Part shown: one piece after another, positions 7,155-16,542 of the stretch
Numbering within the stretch: the stretch's first letter is position 1
How the letters are laid out: each line of letters opens with the position of its first letter
From: Opitutia bacterium Tous-C1TDCM
Lineage (GTDB): Bacteria > Verrucomicrobiota > Verrucomicrobiia > Opitutales > Opitutaceae
Reading direction: 5' to 3'
Assembly: GCA_002288455.1 (NCBI GenBank)
Contig: NEUS01000014.1
Coordinates: 1-51,660 of the forward strand
Length of the DNA stretch: 51,660 nucleotides
The notes under the pieces: model-generated
What the model was told of the DNA's origin: nothing
Database searches by the model: none
Seen by the model: the letters and a program-made list of their open reading frames with translations, nothing else
Made by a program: the position numbers and the translations under genes

Positions 7155-8432
7155 TCAGACCAATTCCACCGAGCCGGGAATCGGCACTTTCGGGAAGAGG
7201 CCCGGACCGGGTTTCGTTTCCTTCGGGAAGATGTCGAGTTTCGAACCCTCGAGCAGCCACTTCCACGAGATCTCGCGGCCGGTGTAGGCCGACATGCGGC
7301 CGCCGATCGCGGTCAGCGTGCTGAGCGCGACCTGCTCGCCTTCGTTGAGCGGGGCGTTGGCGCGGATGCTTGCGATCAGATGCTTGTGCTCCTCGACCAT
7401 CGGATTCGGATTCGCGCCGGCGTAGTCGAAGGACTTCTCGCCCTTGATGCTGCCTTTGCAATCCGAGGTGCCCTTCGTGCCGACGACGCGCTCGCCGATG
7501 CGCTGCGCCGATTTCGGCGTGTGGCGGCACATGCTCGTGACGCGGGCGCCGTTCGCGTACTCCATCTCGACGGCGAAGTGATCCCAGATGTTGCCCGCAA
7601 GGCTGCCGCGGTTCTGGCGTCCGCCCATGCCGTAGAACTTTACCGGATACCCGCCGTAGGCCCAGTTCATCACATCGATGTTGTGGATGTGCTGCTCGAC
7701 GATCTGGTCGCCGCTGAGCCAATCCCAGTGGTACCAGTTCCAGCACTGCCATTCGAAATCGGTGAGGTTGGCGAGCCACGGCGCCTTGGGATCGTCCTTG
7801 GCGCGGAACCAGATGCCCTCGCCGTTCCAGTAGCACTGGCCGCCGACGAGCTCGCCGATGGCGCCGTCCTGGATGCGCTTCATCGTCTCGAGGTAGCTCG
7901 GCTGGTGGCGGCGCTGCGTGCCGGCCACGACCGCGAGGCGTTTCTCCTTGGCCTTCTTCGCCGTCGCGATGATCGAACGGCAACCGACCGGATCGACGGC
8001 CACGGGCTTCTCGATGAAGACGTGTTTGCCGGCGTTGATCGCGGCTTCGAAGTGCACGGGCCGGAAGCCGGGCGGCGTCGCCAAAATCACGAGGTCGATG
8101 TCCGCCGCGAGCACCTGCTTGTAGCCGTCGAAGCCCCAGAAGCCCTGGGCGTTCGGCACCTTCAACTTCGTCTTGGCCGAGGTCACCTGGCGTTCGAAGA
8201 GATCGCAGAGCGCCACGATCTCGACGCCGGGGGAAGAATCGACGCAGTTCTGCGCGGCGCCGGTGCCGCGGCCGCCGCAGCCGACGACGCCGACGCGGAT
8301 CTTGTCCGAACCGGCGGTGGCGCCCATCGCGCGCGGGGCCGAGAGCCCGGCGAGGGCCGCGGCGCCGGCGGAGGCCGCGGAGAGTTTCACAAAATCACGA
8401 CGCGACAGATCTGGAATCGGGGACGTATTCAT
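7155..8432 (-). CDS. Gfo/Idh/MocA-family oxidoreductase with Tat signal
   Basis: 425 residues from ATG at 8432. A twin-arginine signal (LSRRDFVKLSAASAGAAALA, Arg 11-12) indicates folded export, after which an NAD(P)-binding Rossmann domain begins at IRVGVVGCGGRGTGAAQN. VFIEKPVAVDP is the conserved EKP motif whose Lys acts in catalysis. The second half (GGQCYWNGEGIWFRAK, EQHIHNIDVMNWAYGG) is the family's substrate domain, with a His-rich helix expected to line the sugar site. Exported homologues are numerous in Verrucomicrobiota and Planctomycetes and are thought to oxidise sugars or cyclitols. Neighbours are an FG-GAP protein and a GH140-like hydrolase, which fits polysaccharide or glycoside breakdown; the specific substrate is unknown. 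Confidence 0.92.
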   Translation of the reverse strand: MNTSPIPDLSRRDFVKLSAASAGAAALAGLSAPRAMGATAGSDKIRVGVVGCGGRGTGAAQNCVDSSPGVEIVALCDLFERQVTSAKTKLKVPNAQGFWGFDGYKQVLAADIDLVILATPPGFRPVHFEAAINAGKHVFIEKPVAVDPVGCRSIIATAKKAKEKRLAVVAGTQRRHQPSYLETMKRIQDGAIGELVGGQCYWNGEGIWFRAKDDPKAPWLANLTDFEWQCWNWYHWDWLSGDQIVEQHIHNIDVMNWAYGGYPVKFYGMGGRQNRGSLAGNIWDHFAVEMEYANGARVTSMCRHTPKSAQRIGERVVGTKGTSDCKGSIKGEKSFDYAGANPNPMVEEHKHLIASIRANAPLNEGEQVALSTLTAIGGRMSAYTGREISWKWLLEGSKLDIFPKETKPGPGLFPKVPIPGSVELV

Positions 8433-8600
8433 AGGGGATTCGGATTGGGGTGGAGAGAAACAGTAGCGGCAAAAACCGGAGCGGTGCAAATCCTCCCCGG
8501 GGAAATCCGGCGCCCAGCTTAGCGCGAACGGACCGGAGCGTCTGGTCGCATCTTGCCGGAGGTGTCGCGTGGATTGCCGGGGCCGGAAACGGGAAACGCC

Positions 8601-9803
<1,203 letters not shown>

Positions 9804-9834
9804 GGGGAGGGAAAATTCGGCACCGCGGCCCGGC

Positions 9835-10545
9835 TCAACGGGCGCCGAGGGCGGCCAGCACCGCGGGCAATTCGCGCAGGGTCTTGAGTTGGAAAAAACG
9901 GCCGTCGGCCACGGGCAGGTCCGCGACGCGTTCGGCCGCCCAGGTGATATGGTAGGGCACGTAGGCGCCGGCGCCGCCGAGCGCGAGCACGGGCAAAATA
10001 TCGGACTTCAGCGAATTGCCGATCATCAGGAAATCCGCCGGCGCGATGCCGTGGCGGCGGAAGATCGCCGCATAGGAATCCGGCGATTTTTCCGACAGGA
10101 TCTCGATGTGCCGGAAATGCGGCGCGAGGCCGGACTTCGCGAGTTTCCGTTCCTGGTCGCGCAGGTCTCCCTTCGTGATGAGCACGAGCCGGTGCTTGCC
10201 CGCGAGCGCGCCGAGCGCCTCTTCCACCCCTTCGAGCAATTCCACCGGATGCGCGAGCATGCTGCGGCCCAGCTCGATCAATTCGCGGATTTCCTTCGCG
10301 CGAATTTTCCCGGCCGTCAGCTGGATCGCGGTCTCGATCGCGGAGAGCGTGAAGCCCTTCACGCCGTAGCCGTAGAGATCGAGGTTGCGCATCTCCGTCG
10401 CGAAGAGCGTCCGGTCCACCGTCGCCGCATCGTGGTAATGCGCGAGCAAGGCCCGGTAGCGCTCGTGCGTCTGTTCGAAGATCGTCTCGTTGTGCCAGAG
10501 GGTGTCGTCGGCGTCGAAACCGACGACCAGATCGCGCGTCGCCAT
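9835..10545 (-). CDS. HAD-superfamily hydrolase (phosphatase-like)
   Basis: 236 residues from ATG at 10545. A longer start near 10635 is possible but would cross the promoter of the divergent GH140-like gene. HAD motif I is [14 protein letters not shown] (nucleophile Asp 11, acid/base Asp 13), motif II is LVLITKGD, motif III Lys is in [10 protein letters not shown] / [10 protein letters not shown], and motif IV is [12 protein letters not shown] helical cap lies between motif I and motif II, as in C1-type phosphatases such as YjjG or phosphoglycolate phosphatase. The substrate is unknown. It is the third gene of a minus-strand run (spacing 31 bases to the FG-GAP gene), which may be co-transcribed. 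Confidence 0.9.
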   Translation of the reverse strand: MATRDLVVGFDADDTLWHNETIFEQTHERYRALLAHYHDAATVDRTLFATEMRNLDLYGYGVKGFTLSAIETAIQLTAGKIRAKEIRELIELGRSMLAHPVELLEGVEEALGALAGKHRLVLITKGDLRDQERKLAKSGLAPHFRHIEILSEKSPDSYAAIFRRHGIAPADFLMIGNSLKSDILPVLALGGAGAYVPYHITWAAERVADLPVADGRFFQLKTLRELPAVLAALGAR

Positions 10546-10633
10546 CGGGCCATTCAGGAAGCGGCCCGCGGCCGCGCAAGCGCACAGACAAGAATTCTCG
10601 CCCGCGCCGCGGCCCCGCCCAAAGTCCGTGGCC

Positions 10634-12046
10634 ATGGTCCGATCGTTTTCCGGAATCCTCCGCCTCGCGGCCGTGCTCGCCGGCTTGGCCGCCACCGCCT
10701 GGGCCGGCCTGCCCGCGCTCAAGGTCGCCGACAACCGCCGCTTCCTCGTGCAGGAAGACGGCATGCCGTTCTTCTGGCTCGCCGACACCGCCTGGGAACT
10801 GCTCCACCGCGCGGACCGCGCCGAGACCGAACACTACCTCGAGGTCCGCAGCCGCCAGGGGTTCACCGTCATCCAGACTGTGGTCCTCGCGGAACTCGAC
10901 GGTCTCACCGTGCCCAACGCCCTCGGCGATCTCCCGCTCCGCAACTCCGACCCCACCCAGCCCATCGAGGCTTACTTCGCGCACGTCGACTGGGTGCTCG
11001 GGCGCGCCGCCGCCCACGGTCTCTACGTCGCGCTACTGCCGACCTGGGGAGACAAGTGGAACCGCAAACAGGGCGCCGGCCCGGAAATCTTCACGCCGGC
11101 CAACGCCGCCGTTTACGGCGAATGGCTCGGTCGCCGTTACGCTCAGCGCAACGTCGTCTGGGTCGTCGGCGGCGACCGGGCCGTGGACAACGACAACCAT
11201 GCCGCGATCGTGCGCGCAATGGCGCAGGGCCTGCGCCGCGGCGACGGCGGCCGCAACCTCATCACGTTCCACCCTCCCGGCGGCCAGGGCTCGTCCAAGT
11301 GGTTCCACGCCGAACCGTGGCTCGACTTCAACCTCCGCCAAAACGGCCACACCGTGGAGTATTCGGACCGCTACGCCGCCACGCGCGCCGACTACGATCT
11401 CGCGCCCGCGAAACCCGTGATCGACGGCGAACCCGTTTACGAAGGCCATCCCGTTGCCTTCAACGCCAAGGCCCGCGGCCACACGATCGCCGCCGACGTG
11501 CGCCGCCCGCTCTATTGGGATCTCTTCTCCGGCGCCTGCGGCCACACCTACGGCCATCACTCGGTCTGGCAAATGTTCACGCCCGCGCGGAAACCGGTGA
11601 ACACGCCCCTCCTCCCGTGGCGCGAAGCCCTCGACGAACCCGGCGCCCGCCAGATGCAATTCGGCCGCCGCCTGATCGAGTCGCGGCCTTTCCTGAACCG
11701 CGTGCCGGCCGACGATGTCATCGTGCCCGATGCCGTCCCCACCGCGGTGCCCGGCGCCGGCGCGTACCGGTTCGTCGCGACCCGCGACCGCGACGGCTCC
11801 TACGCCATGGTGTACGCGCCCGTCGGCCGCACGTTCCAAGTGCGCCTCGATACCCTTTCCGGAACCACGGTGACCGCGTGGTGGTTCAACCCGCGCGACG
11901 GCGAAGCCGCCCTGATCGGCGATTTTCCGAAGTCCGGCATCCGGGCCTTCACGCCGCCCGCCCCGGGCGAAGCCCTCGACTTTGTGCTCGTCCTCGACGA
12001 CGACGCCCGCGGCTTCCCGCCGCCGGGCGTGATCCACAACCTCTGA
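10634..12046 (+). CDS. Secreted DUF4038 glycoside hydrolase, GH140-like (apiosidase family)
   Basis: 470 residues with a signal peptide ([17 protein letters not shown]). The catalytic (beta/alpha)8 domain shows [19 protein letters not shown] near residue 45, [13 protein letters not shown] (Asp 181) and [11 protein letters not shown] (Glu 266). That Asp/Glu pair is spaced as in GH140, whose founding member releases apiose-linked chains from rhamnogalacturonan II. A C-terminal beta-sandwich ([36 protein letters not shown]) matches the putative collagen-binding domain PF12904 that usually follows DUF4038. It is divergent from the HAD gene (88 bases) and convergent with the thioredoxin-like gene (22 bases). 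The family call is good; substrate is inferred from the family. Confidence 0.88.
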   Translation: MVRSFSGILRLAAVLAGLAATAWAGLPALKVADNRRFLVQEDGMPFFWLADTAWELLHRADRAETEHYLEVRSRQGFTVIQTVVLAELDGLTVPNALGDLPLRNSDPTQPIEAYFAHVDWVLGRAAAHGLYVALLPTWGDKWNRKQGAGPEIFTPANAAVYGEWLGRRYAQRNVVWVVGGDRAVDNDNHAAIVRAMAQGLRRGDGGRNLITFHPPGGQGSSKWFHAEPWLDFNLRQNGHTVEYSDRYAATRADYDLAPAKPVIDGEPVYEGHPVAFNAKARGHTIAADVRRPLYWDLFSGACGHTYGHHSVWQMFTPARKPVNTPLLPWREALDEPGARQMQFGRRLIESRPFLNRVPADDVIVPDAVPTAVPGAGAYRFVATRDRDGSYAMVYAPVGRTFQVRLDTLSGTTVTAWWFNPRDGEAALIGDFPKSGIRAFTPPAPGEALDFVLVLDDDARGFPPPGVIHNL

Positions 12047-12068
12047 AGCGCGCCCGAACGCGCCCGCG

Positions 12069-13118
12069 TCACTCCAGCCGCAAGGGCAGCCGGACGCGCG
12101 CGGCCTTCGCCTGGCCGCCTTCGACGAGCGGCAAAAACAGCCACGTCCCGGCGTCCTGGATTAGCTGATACTCCACCACCGCGGGCAACTTCGGTTCGAA
12201 AACCGCCGTCGTCACCGCGCCGCGCGCGTCGAGTTCGAGGTCCGCGGTGAGCTGCTTCGCCTCCAGCGTGCGGTAGCGGGCCAGATCCAGATCGATCACA
12301 TAGGGCCGCACCGGCGCCGCCCCGCCCGCCGCGGCGCGCACGTGCTGCAGCACCGCCAGCCGGTGGGTCGAACGCTTCACTTCCGGCACGTCGCCGGCCT
12401 GGGCCCGCGTCATCGCCTCGAAACGGCGCAACACATCCTGCGGCCCGAGGTACTCGCCCTGCCGTTCGCTGCTGTAGAGCAGATCGCCGTCCCGGGTCAG
12501 CGCCACCATGCCCGGAATGCTCCGCCCCCGCCAGCGCTCGATCAGGTCCACGGCACCGGCGGCGGAAAAACGCAGCACCGGCCACGGCATCATGACCTCG
12601 CGCACGTACTTCAATTGCTCGCCGTCGCTCTGGTCGCTGCTCGCGAAAATCAGCTCGAAGCGATCCCCGGCCAGCGCCTTCAGTTGCCCGTAGGCCTTGA
12701 CCAGTTCGGGGCTGTAGCGCCGGCACGGTCCGCACCAGTAGGCGCCGAAATAGACCAGATAGATTTCCGGTTCGGGACGCGTCCCCGCGTCGAAGGCCGC
12801 GAGCCGGCCGTCCCGCAGCACCTGCAGCCGGTTGCGCAGCGCCTTCGTCATCTTCGAGGCCGACTCGCGCCACGGCGCCGAGGCCGGCGGCCGGGCCGCG
12901 AGGAAATCCGCCACCCGCCCGAGCCCCGCCTCATCCAGCGCCTCGAGCGCCACCTGCCGCGCGCCGTCCTTTTCCGCCAGCACCGCGATGCCGCCGTAAA
13001 CGCCGCTCAATTTTCCCTCGAAGCGATCGCCGTGCACCGTCCGCCATTCCTCGGCCGACACGCTCGCCGTCGCCCAAAGGCCCAGCGCCCACGTTACCCG
13101 CCACAATGTCCGGTTCAT
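12069..13118 (-). CDS. Secreted SHD1-like / thioredoxin-fold protein
   Basis: 349 residues from ATG at 13118, with signal peptide MNRTLWRVTWALGLWATASV cleaved near SVSA. Residues 24-75 (EWRTVHGDRFEGKLSGVYGG, then DFLA) resemble the SHD1-type small beta domain found in many planctomycete and verrucomicrobial exported proteins. A thioredoxin domain follows, with LVYFGAYWCGPCRRYSPEL (Cys 129 and 132), a FASSDQSDGEQL strand and the cis-Pro in SIPGMVAL. The active-site CGPC implies periplasmic disulfide reduction of an unknown client. The C-terminal 110 residues are uncharacterised, beta-rich and end in PLVEGGQAKAARVRLPLRLE. Known thioredoxin-like proteins in PVC bacteria often have this architecture. 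Confidence 0.85.
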   Translation of the reverse strand: MNRTLWRVTWALGLWATASVSAEEWRTVHGDRFEGKLSGVYGGIAVLAEKDGARQVALEALDEAGLGRVADFLAARPPASAPWRESASKMTKALRNRLQVLRDGRLAAFDAGTRPEPEIYLVYFGAYWCGPCRRYSPELVKAYGQLKALAGDRFELIFASSDQSDGEQLKYVREVMMPWPVLRFSAAGAVDLIERWRGRSIPGMVALTRDGDLLYSSERQGEYLGPQDVLRRFEAMTRAQAGDVPEVKRSTHRLAVLQHVRAAAGGAAPVRPYVIDLDLARYRTLEAKQLTADLELDARGAVTTAVFEPKLPAVVEYQLIQDAGTWLFLPLVEGGQAKAARVRLPLRLE

Positions 13119-13281
13119 CGCGGGAAACGCCAGCGGACCGGCCGCGCGAACTCCAGCCCCGATTCCACCCGGCACGCTCAACCTCGGGTTCGGACCCCTT
13201 GCACCTGCTTCAACGGCGACCGCGCGAACCCGGCCGCGAAGCGCCGCCGCGGCGGACGCCCGGTCTCGCCGTCATCGCGGT

Positions 13282-13446
13282 TCACCCCGAGGCCAGATGC
13301 CATTGCTTGCACAGCGGGCACTGGTAGGCGGTGCGTTTCCCGGCCACCCCGACGAGGACCGCCGCGTCCAACGCATCCCCCTGCGTGCGGTAACGGCGTT
13401 TGCGCGTGCACATCCGTTTTCGTTCCTCGGCATTCGGCTTCTTCAT
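13282..13446 (-). CDS. Small Cys/His zinc-ribbon-like protein, 54 aa
   Basis: A compact gene that is easily missed: ATG at 13446 and TGA at 13282-13284. The 54 residues are strongly basic in the first third (EERKRMCTRKRRYRT). The metal-like ligands are Cys 13, then Cys 43 and Cys 46 in AYQCPLCKQWHL, then His 50. The pattern Cys ... basic-Tyr ... A ... YxCPxCxxWHL is common in small bacterial and phage proteins with unknown function, where it probably binds zinc. It lies upstream of the thioredoxin-like gene on the same strand with 163 bases between, and head-to-head with the TonB-receptor remnant. I judge it real because codon use matches its neighbours and the zinc motif is complete. Confidence 0.72.
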   Translation of the reverse strand: MKKPNAEERKRMCTRKRRYRTQGDALDAAVLVGVAGKRTAYQCPLCKQWHLASG

Positions 13447-13481
13447 CGCGGTCCCCGGATTTGAGCCCTCGCCCCGCCGGC

Positions 13482-14045
13482 GGCAAGCCGCAGACCGACG
13501 GCCGCCCCGGCGCCCGGATTTTCGGCGTGCTCACCGACCCGACCGGCAACTACCTGCGCGACGCCAACGGCAACGTCATCTTCACCGGCACCGGCGTGAA
13601 CCGCATCCCCGCCCCCGTGCTGCGCGAACCCGCGACCATCAACGACGTCTCCAACGCCCTCGCCGTCTCCCGCCTCACCTTGCTCGAACGCCGCCAGAAC
13701 GTGAAGCAGGAGTACCTCCGCCGGTTCCCCAGCCTCAACGTGAGCTACACTCTCCGCGAAAACCTCATCGGCCGCGTCTCCTGCTATTGCTCCGTCGGCC
13801 GGCCCGACTTCAACCCGTACGCCGGCGGTCTCACTTTTCCGGATACGGAACTGCCGCCCAACACCGCGAACCATCGCATCTCCGTCAACAACACCGGCAT
13901 CAAAACCTGGAGCGCCAAGACCACCAAGGTCCGCTTCGAATTCGATTTCGAGCGCGCCGGCCCGAGCACCCCCGCCCACGCGCAATTCCGCCCCCGCGAA
14001 GACTTCGGCTCCCTCTGGACCTTCGGCGTCAAGGCCACGTTCTGA
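13482..14045 (+). pseudogene. C-terminal remnant of a TonB-dependent outer-membrane receptor
   Basis: About 187 codons in frame to a stop at 14045, with no plausible start, signal peptide or plug domain. The sequence reads as the end of a TonB-dependent receptor barrel: YLRDANGNVIFTGTG, then VGRPDFNPYAGGLTFPD, ISVNNTGIKTWSAKTTKVRF and a last strand ending in VKATF. The terminal Phe is the signature used by the BAM machinery, and the ISVNNxGxKxW pattern is typical of Opitutaceae receptors. A complete receptor of this group has more than 800 residues, so most of the gene is missing. The small zinc-ribbon gene and the thioredoxin-like gene now occupy the position of the lost 5' part on the other strand. 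I infer a deletion or rearrangement next to GH140; a live short gene is less likely. Confidence 0.75.
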
Positions 14046-14061
14046 GCGGCGGGCAGCCAGT

Positions 14062-14087
14062 GCAGGTTGAAAGGTGAAAGGTGAAAG
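14062..14087 (+). repeat. Stop-proximal heptamer repeat
   Basis: GCAGGTTGAAAGG, followed by TGAAAGG and TGAAAG, begins 16 bases after the stop of the receptor remnant. It keeps the same leader (GCAG-TTGA) and the same orientation as the tracts at 768, 18693 and 40970. No inverted arm is seen in the 60 bases that follow. Confidence 0.7.
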
Positions 14088-14151
14088 TCCGGTCCGCGGC
14101 CACCGGCCTTGATTCAGCCCCCGCGCCTTTCGGTGCCGCCCGTTCGCGCCC

Positions 14152-15006
14152 TCAATGCGTCATCACGTAGACGAGGATATTGATCGCGAGCGGGTACGCG
14201 ATTTTCTCCGCGTACTTCTCGAAGTACTCGTGGTTCTCGCCCTCGCGCTCCCAGCCGTCGCTGTCGTCGGAATTGTGCAGCGCCATCGCGACCAGCCGGC
14301 CCTGGCGGTCGAAGATCACGCGGTGCTGGATCTGCGTTCCCGGAATCTTGATGCCCATGCGGATATTCGGCACCTGTTGCTTTTCCCGGATCGTCACGAC
14401 CGCCCGGTAAAGCGGATGCTCGATCGGCAATTCCTCGAACTTCAATCCCGGCAGCACCGTCGCGAACAGCCGCTCGATCAACCCCCAATCGGCGTCGCCC
14501 CAGGAATCCGCCATCAGCAGGAAGCCGCCGTTGAGCAGATAGTTTCTCAACCCCAGGATTTCCGCCTCCGTCAATCCGATCGCCCCCGGCGCCGCCGCGA
14601 AAAGAAACGGGTAATTCGGCAATTCGGGATCCGTGGCCGTGATCAGCCGCGCATCCGGATCGACCCGCAGCGAAGTCAATTGCTGCAGCCGGTACGAAAG
14701 ATTGAGATCCGCATCCGGCAGGTCCGTCGTCCAGCCGCCGCGCCGCCCGCCCGGGGGCCGCGGCGCCGCATCGTAGCGCAGCCGCGCAAACGTGAACACA
14801 TCCGCCGTGTAGCCGCGCGGGTTCTCCCACTCCGGCGTCCCCACGCTCCGCGAACCGATCTCCCGCGCCGTCCGCGTCCCCGGCGGCACATAGATCTGCC
14901 CGCCGCCGAATCCGCGGCTCTGCGCCCAAAGCCCCGCCGCCGCGATCCCGCAGGCCGCCACCGGCAACAGCAACCGGAGCAATCGCGGGGTGAAAGGGAC
15001 ACGCAT
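14152..15006 (-). CDS. DUF4159 domain protein, exported
   Basis: 284 residues from ATG at 15006, with a signal sequence or N-terminal anchor (LLRLLLPVAACGIAAAGLWA). The domain begins near residue 60. It includes FTFARLRYDAAP, the strand ITATDPELPNYPFLFAAAPG, EILGLRNYLLNGGFLLMADSWGD, and the terminal MALHNSDDSDGWEREGENHEYFEKYAEK. These follow DUF4159 (PF13709), which has a class I glutamine-amidotransferase-like fold without the catalytic triad. In other bacteria the domain occurs with BatA/DUF58/MoxR aerotolerance clusters, none of which is visible here. Function is unknown; a ligand-binding or scaffold role is inference. It follows the 166-residue membrane protein gene by 58 bases on the same strand and may share its message. 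Confidence 0.85.
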   Translation of the reverse strand: MRVPFTPRLLRLLLPVAACGIAAAGLWAQSRGFGGGQIYVPPGTRTAREIGSRSVGTPEWENPRGYTADVFTFARLRYDAAPRPPGGRRGGWTTDLPDADLNLSYRLQQLTSLRVDPDARLITATDPELPNYPFLFAAAPGAIGLTEAEILGLRNYLLNGGFLLMADSWGDADWGLIERLFATVLPGLKFEELPIEHPLYRAVVTIREKQQVPNIRMGIKIPGTQIQHRVIFDRQGRLVAMALHNSDDSDGWEREGENHEYFEKYAEKIAYPLAINILVYVMTH

Positions 15007-15064
15007 GCGGCCCGGATTAGTCCGTTTCCTCGTCGCGGCGCAAACCGAATGCCGCCGCGGCCGC

Positions 15065-15565
15065 TCACTCGATCTCCGTCGGCCGCCCGATCGCACTCTG
15101 GTACCCCTGGTGCAACTCGAAGGTCTGCCACGCCCCGAGCTTTTGCCCGAGCTGCGCCCCGAGATACAGCAGCAGCGCCACGACGATCATGCCGCCGAGC
15201 ACCCACAGCCCCCAAGGCTCCGAATTCGCCACCCATTGCGCAAACGCCAGCACCCCCGAAAACGTCCCGAGCAGGCCGCTGATCAAATAGCCGTACAGGA
15301 AAATGCCCCACACTTCGATTTCCGGCCCGTAGGTGCCGTGGATCCGCGTCGTTCCCTCCGTCGTGGCATCGATCGTCAGGAAAAGCCGCGGCGACCAGAA
15401 CCGGCGCCGACCCTCCGCAATGTGCACGCCGATGAAACCGGGAAACGCCTTCACCTCGAATTTCGGTGCCTGCCCGGAGAAAAAATCCAGCAGCCGCGCC
15501 CGCGTCGCGTCCGGCGTCGCGGCCACGTTGTCTTCGAAACGCGGACGGATATGGAAACTGCTCAT
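15065..15565 (-). CDS. Hypothetical membrane protein, 166 aa
   Basis: From ATG at 15565. The first 90 residues form a soluble beta-rich domain with FHIRPRFEDNVAATPDATRA, FPGFIGVHIAEGRRRFWSPR and LTIDATTEGTTRIHGTYGPE. Two transmembrane helices follow (FLYGYLISGLLGTFSGVLAF and WGLWVLGGMIVVALLLYLGA), ending with a short tail. Homologues in related genomes carry the automatic label GTP-binding protein, but I see no P-loop or other G-motif. The first domain with its RxRFxD-type start and a ligand-binding look resembles small SRPBCC/START-like proteins used as membrane-tethered sensors; this is only a guess. It is upstream of the DUF4159 gene. Confidence 0.72.
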   Translation of the reverse strand: MSSFHIRPRFEDNVAATPDATRARLLDFFSGQAPKFEVKAFPGFIGVHIAEGRRRFWSPRLFLTIDATTEGTTRIHGTYGPEIEVWGIFLYGYLISGLLGTFSGVLAFAQWVANSEPWGLWVLGGMIVVALLLYLGAQLGQKLGAWQTFELHQGYQSAIGRPTEIE

Positions 15566-15696
15566 GACCTGAAGGGGGACAGATCGGATTTCGGCGAGGG
15601 GCGTCGCCGCGGGGTCCCCAACGGCATAGGTCGGCCGCCCCGCGCGTCAATCGCGCAGACCGCCCGGCCCCGCCGATCGCCGCCGTTTCCCCGCCT

Positions 15697-16422
15697 TCAC
15701 TCCGCCGGTGGCGCCGGGAAAATCCTTCGCCGCGTCGGCCGCACCGGCCCCGCCGGCGCCGCCGGCGCCGCCGGTTTCGCCCGCAACGCATGCCGCCGCC
15801 GCCCCAGCCGCGCCGCCTCCTCCGCAAACCGCACCTGCACCGCCTGCATGCGCGCAAACAAGCCCAGCAACTCGTCCGGCCGTTCGTAGCGATCCAGCCC
15901 CGCCCGCTCCAGCGCGAGCAAGGTCTCGTGCGTCGCCTCCAAGGTCGAAAGACACCCCGGCTCCGGCTGCCGCTTGATCACATACCGGCTCGGCGTCGCC
16001 CCCGAAAACATGATCCGCGGCAACCGCTGCAGGCTCGGGCTGAACTTCCACATCCGCCGCGCCAACCGCCACGTCGCATCGAGCAAAATCACGACCAGCC
16101 TCCGGCCGCCCAACTCCTCCGCCGGAAATTCCCCCCGCGACAAATCCCGCGCCTCCGGCCCCGGGTACAGCAGCACCGGGAAATTGCCCGGATCCGCGAT
16201 CAGCGCCTGCACCGCCTCGTGTTCGTCGAAGCCCACGCCCATGTGGATCTCCGAATCCGTCAGACACAGGTGCGTCAGCCGGCCCGTCGCCGCCTTCACG
16301 TGCTTGAATTCCTCCGGATGCATCAGGAAAACGAATTTCGTCTTCGTTCGCAGGGGCGTGATCGACCCGCACCAGCACAGCGGCTGCGGCCAAAAACAGC
16401 GGTAACACATCGGTCGTCCCAT
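15697..16422 (-). CDS. DTW-domain protein (tRNA-uridine aminocarboxypropyltransferase-like)
   Basis: 241 residues. A zinc-binding start, MGRPMCYRCFWPQPLCWCGS (Cys 6, 9, 16, 18), is followed by an SPOUT-like core with TKFVFLMHPEEFKHVKAATG, VLLYPGPEARDL and VVILLDATWRLARRM, where DATW corresponds to the DxTW motif that names the family. CLSTLEATHETLLALER is the conserved C-terminal helix. DTW proteins such as TapT and the TSR3/YfiP group attach the 3-amino-3-carboxypropyl group from S-adenosylmethionine to uridine in tRNA (acp3U). The last 40 residues are an Ala/Pro-rich, Arg-rich tail of low complexity. It is divergent from the secreted Ig-like protein, with 120 bases between. Confidence 0.87.
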   Translation of the reverse strand: MGRPMCYRCFWPQPLCWCGSITPLRTKTKFVFLMHPEEFKHVKAATGRLTHLCLTDSEIHMGVGFDEHEAVQALIADPGNFPVLLYPGPEARDLSRGEFPAEELGGRRLVVILLDATWRLARRMWKFSPSLQRLPRIMFSGATPSRYVIKRQPEPGCLSTLEATHETLLALERAGLDRYERPDELLGLFARMQAVQVRFAEEAARLGRRRHALRAKPAAPAAPAGPVRPTRRRIFPAPPAE

Positions 16423-16542
16423 GCCGCCACCGTGACGCCTCCGCCCTCCGACGTGAAGCCCGCTCTGCCGGACCGCCCGCGCCCCGGCCTCCGCAAGTAT
16501 GCGTATTCAGCGATTCCCTCGGCTCCGGTAGTCTCTGCCGCC

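Noticed and set aside
4980..8522. A 1180-codon open frame through the EF-G-like gene and the oxidoreductase
   Set aside because: Mostly Arg/Pro-rich, and it crosses a terminator-like inverted repeat and two confident genes.
9835..10788. Longer start for the HAD hydrolase near 10635 or beyond
   Set aside because: It would run into the divergent GH140-like gene and add a Pro/Arg/Gly-rich segment before the conserved motif I.
15065..15565. Label GTP-binding protein for the 166-residue membrane protein
   Set aside because: No Walker A (GxxxxGK[S/T]), NKxD or other G-motif in the sequence.
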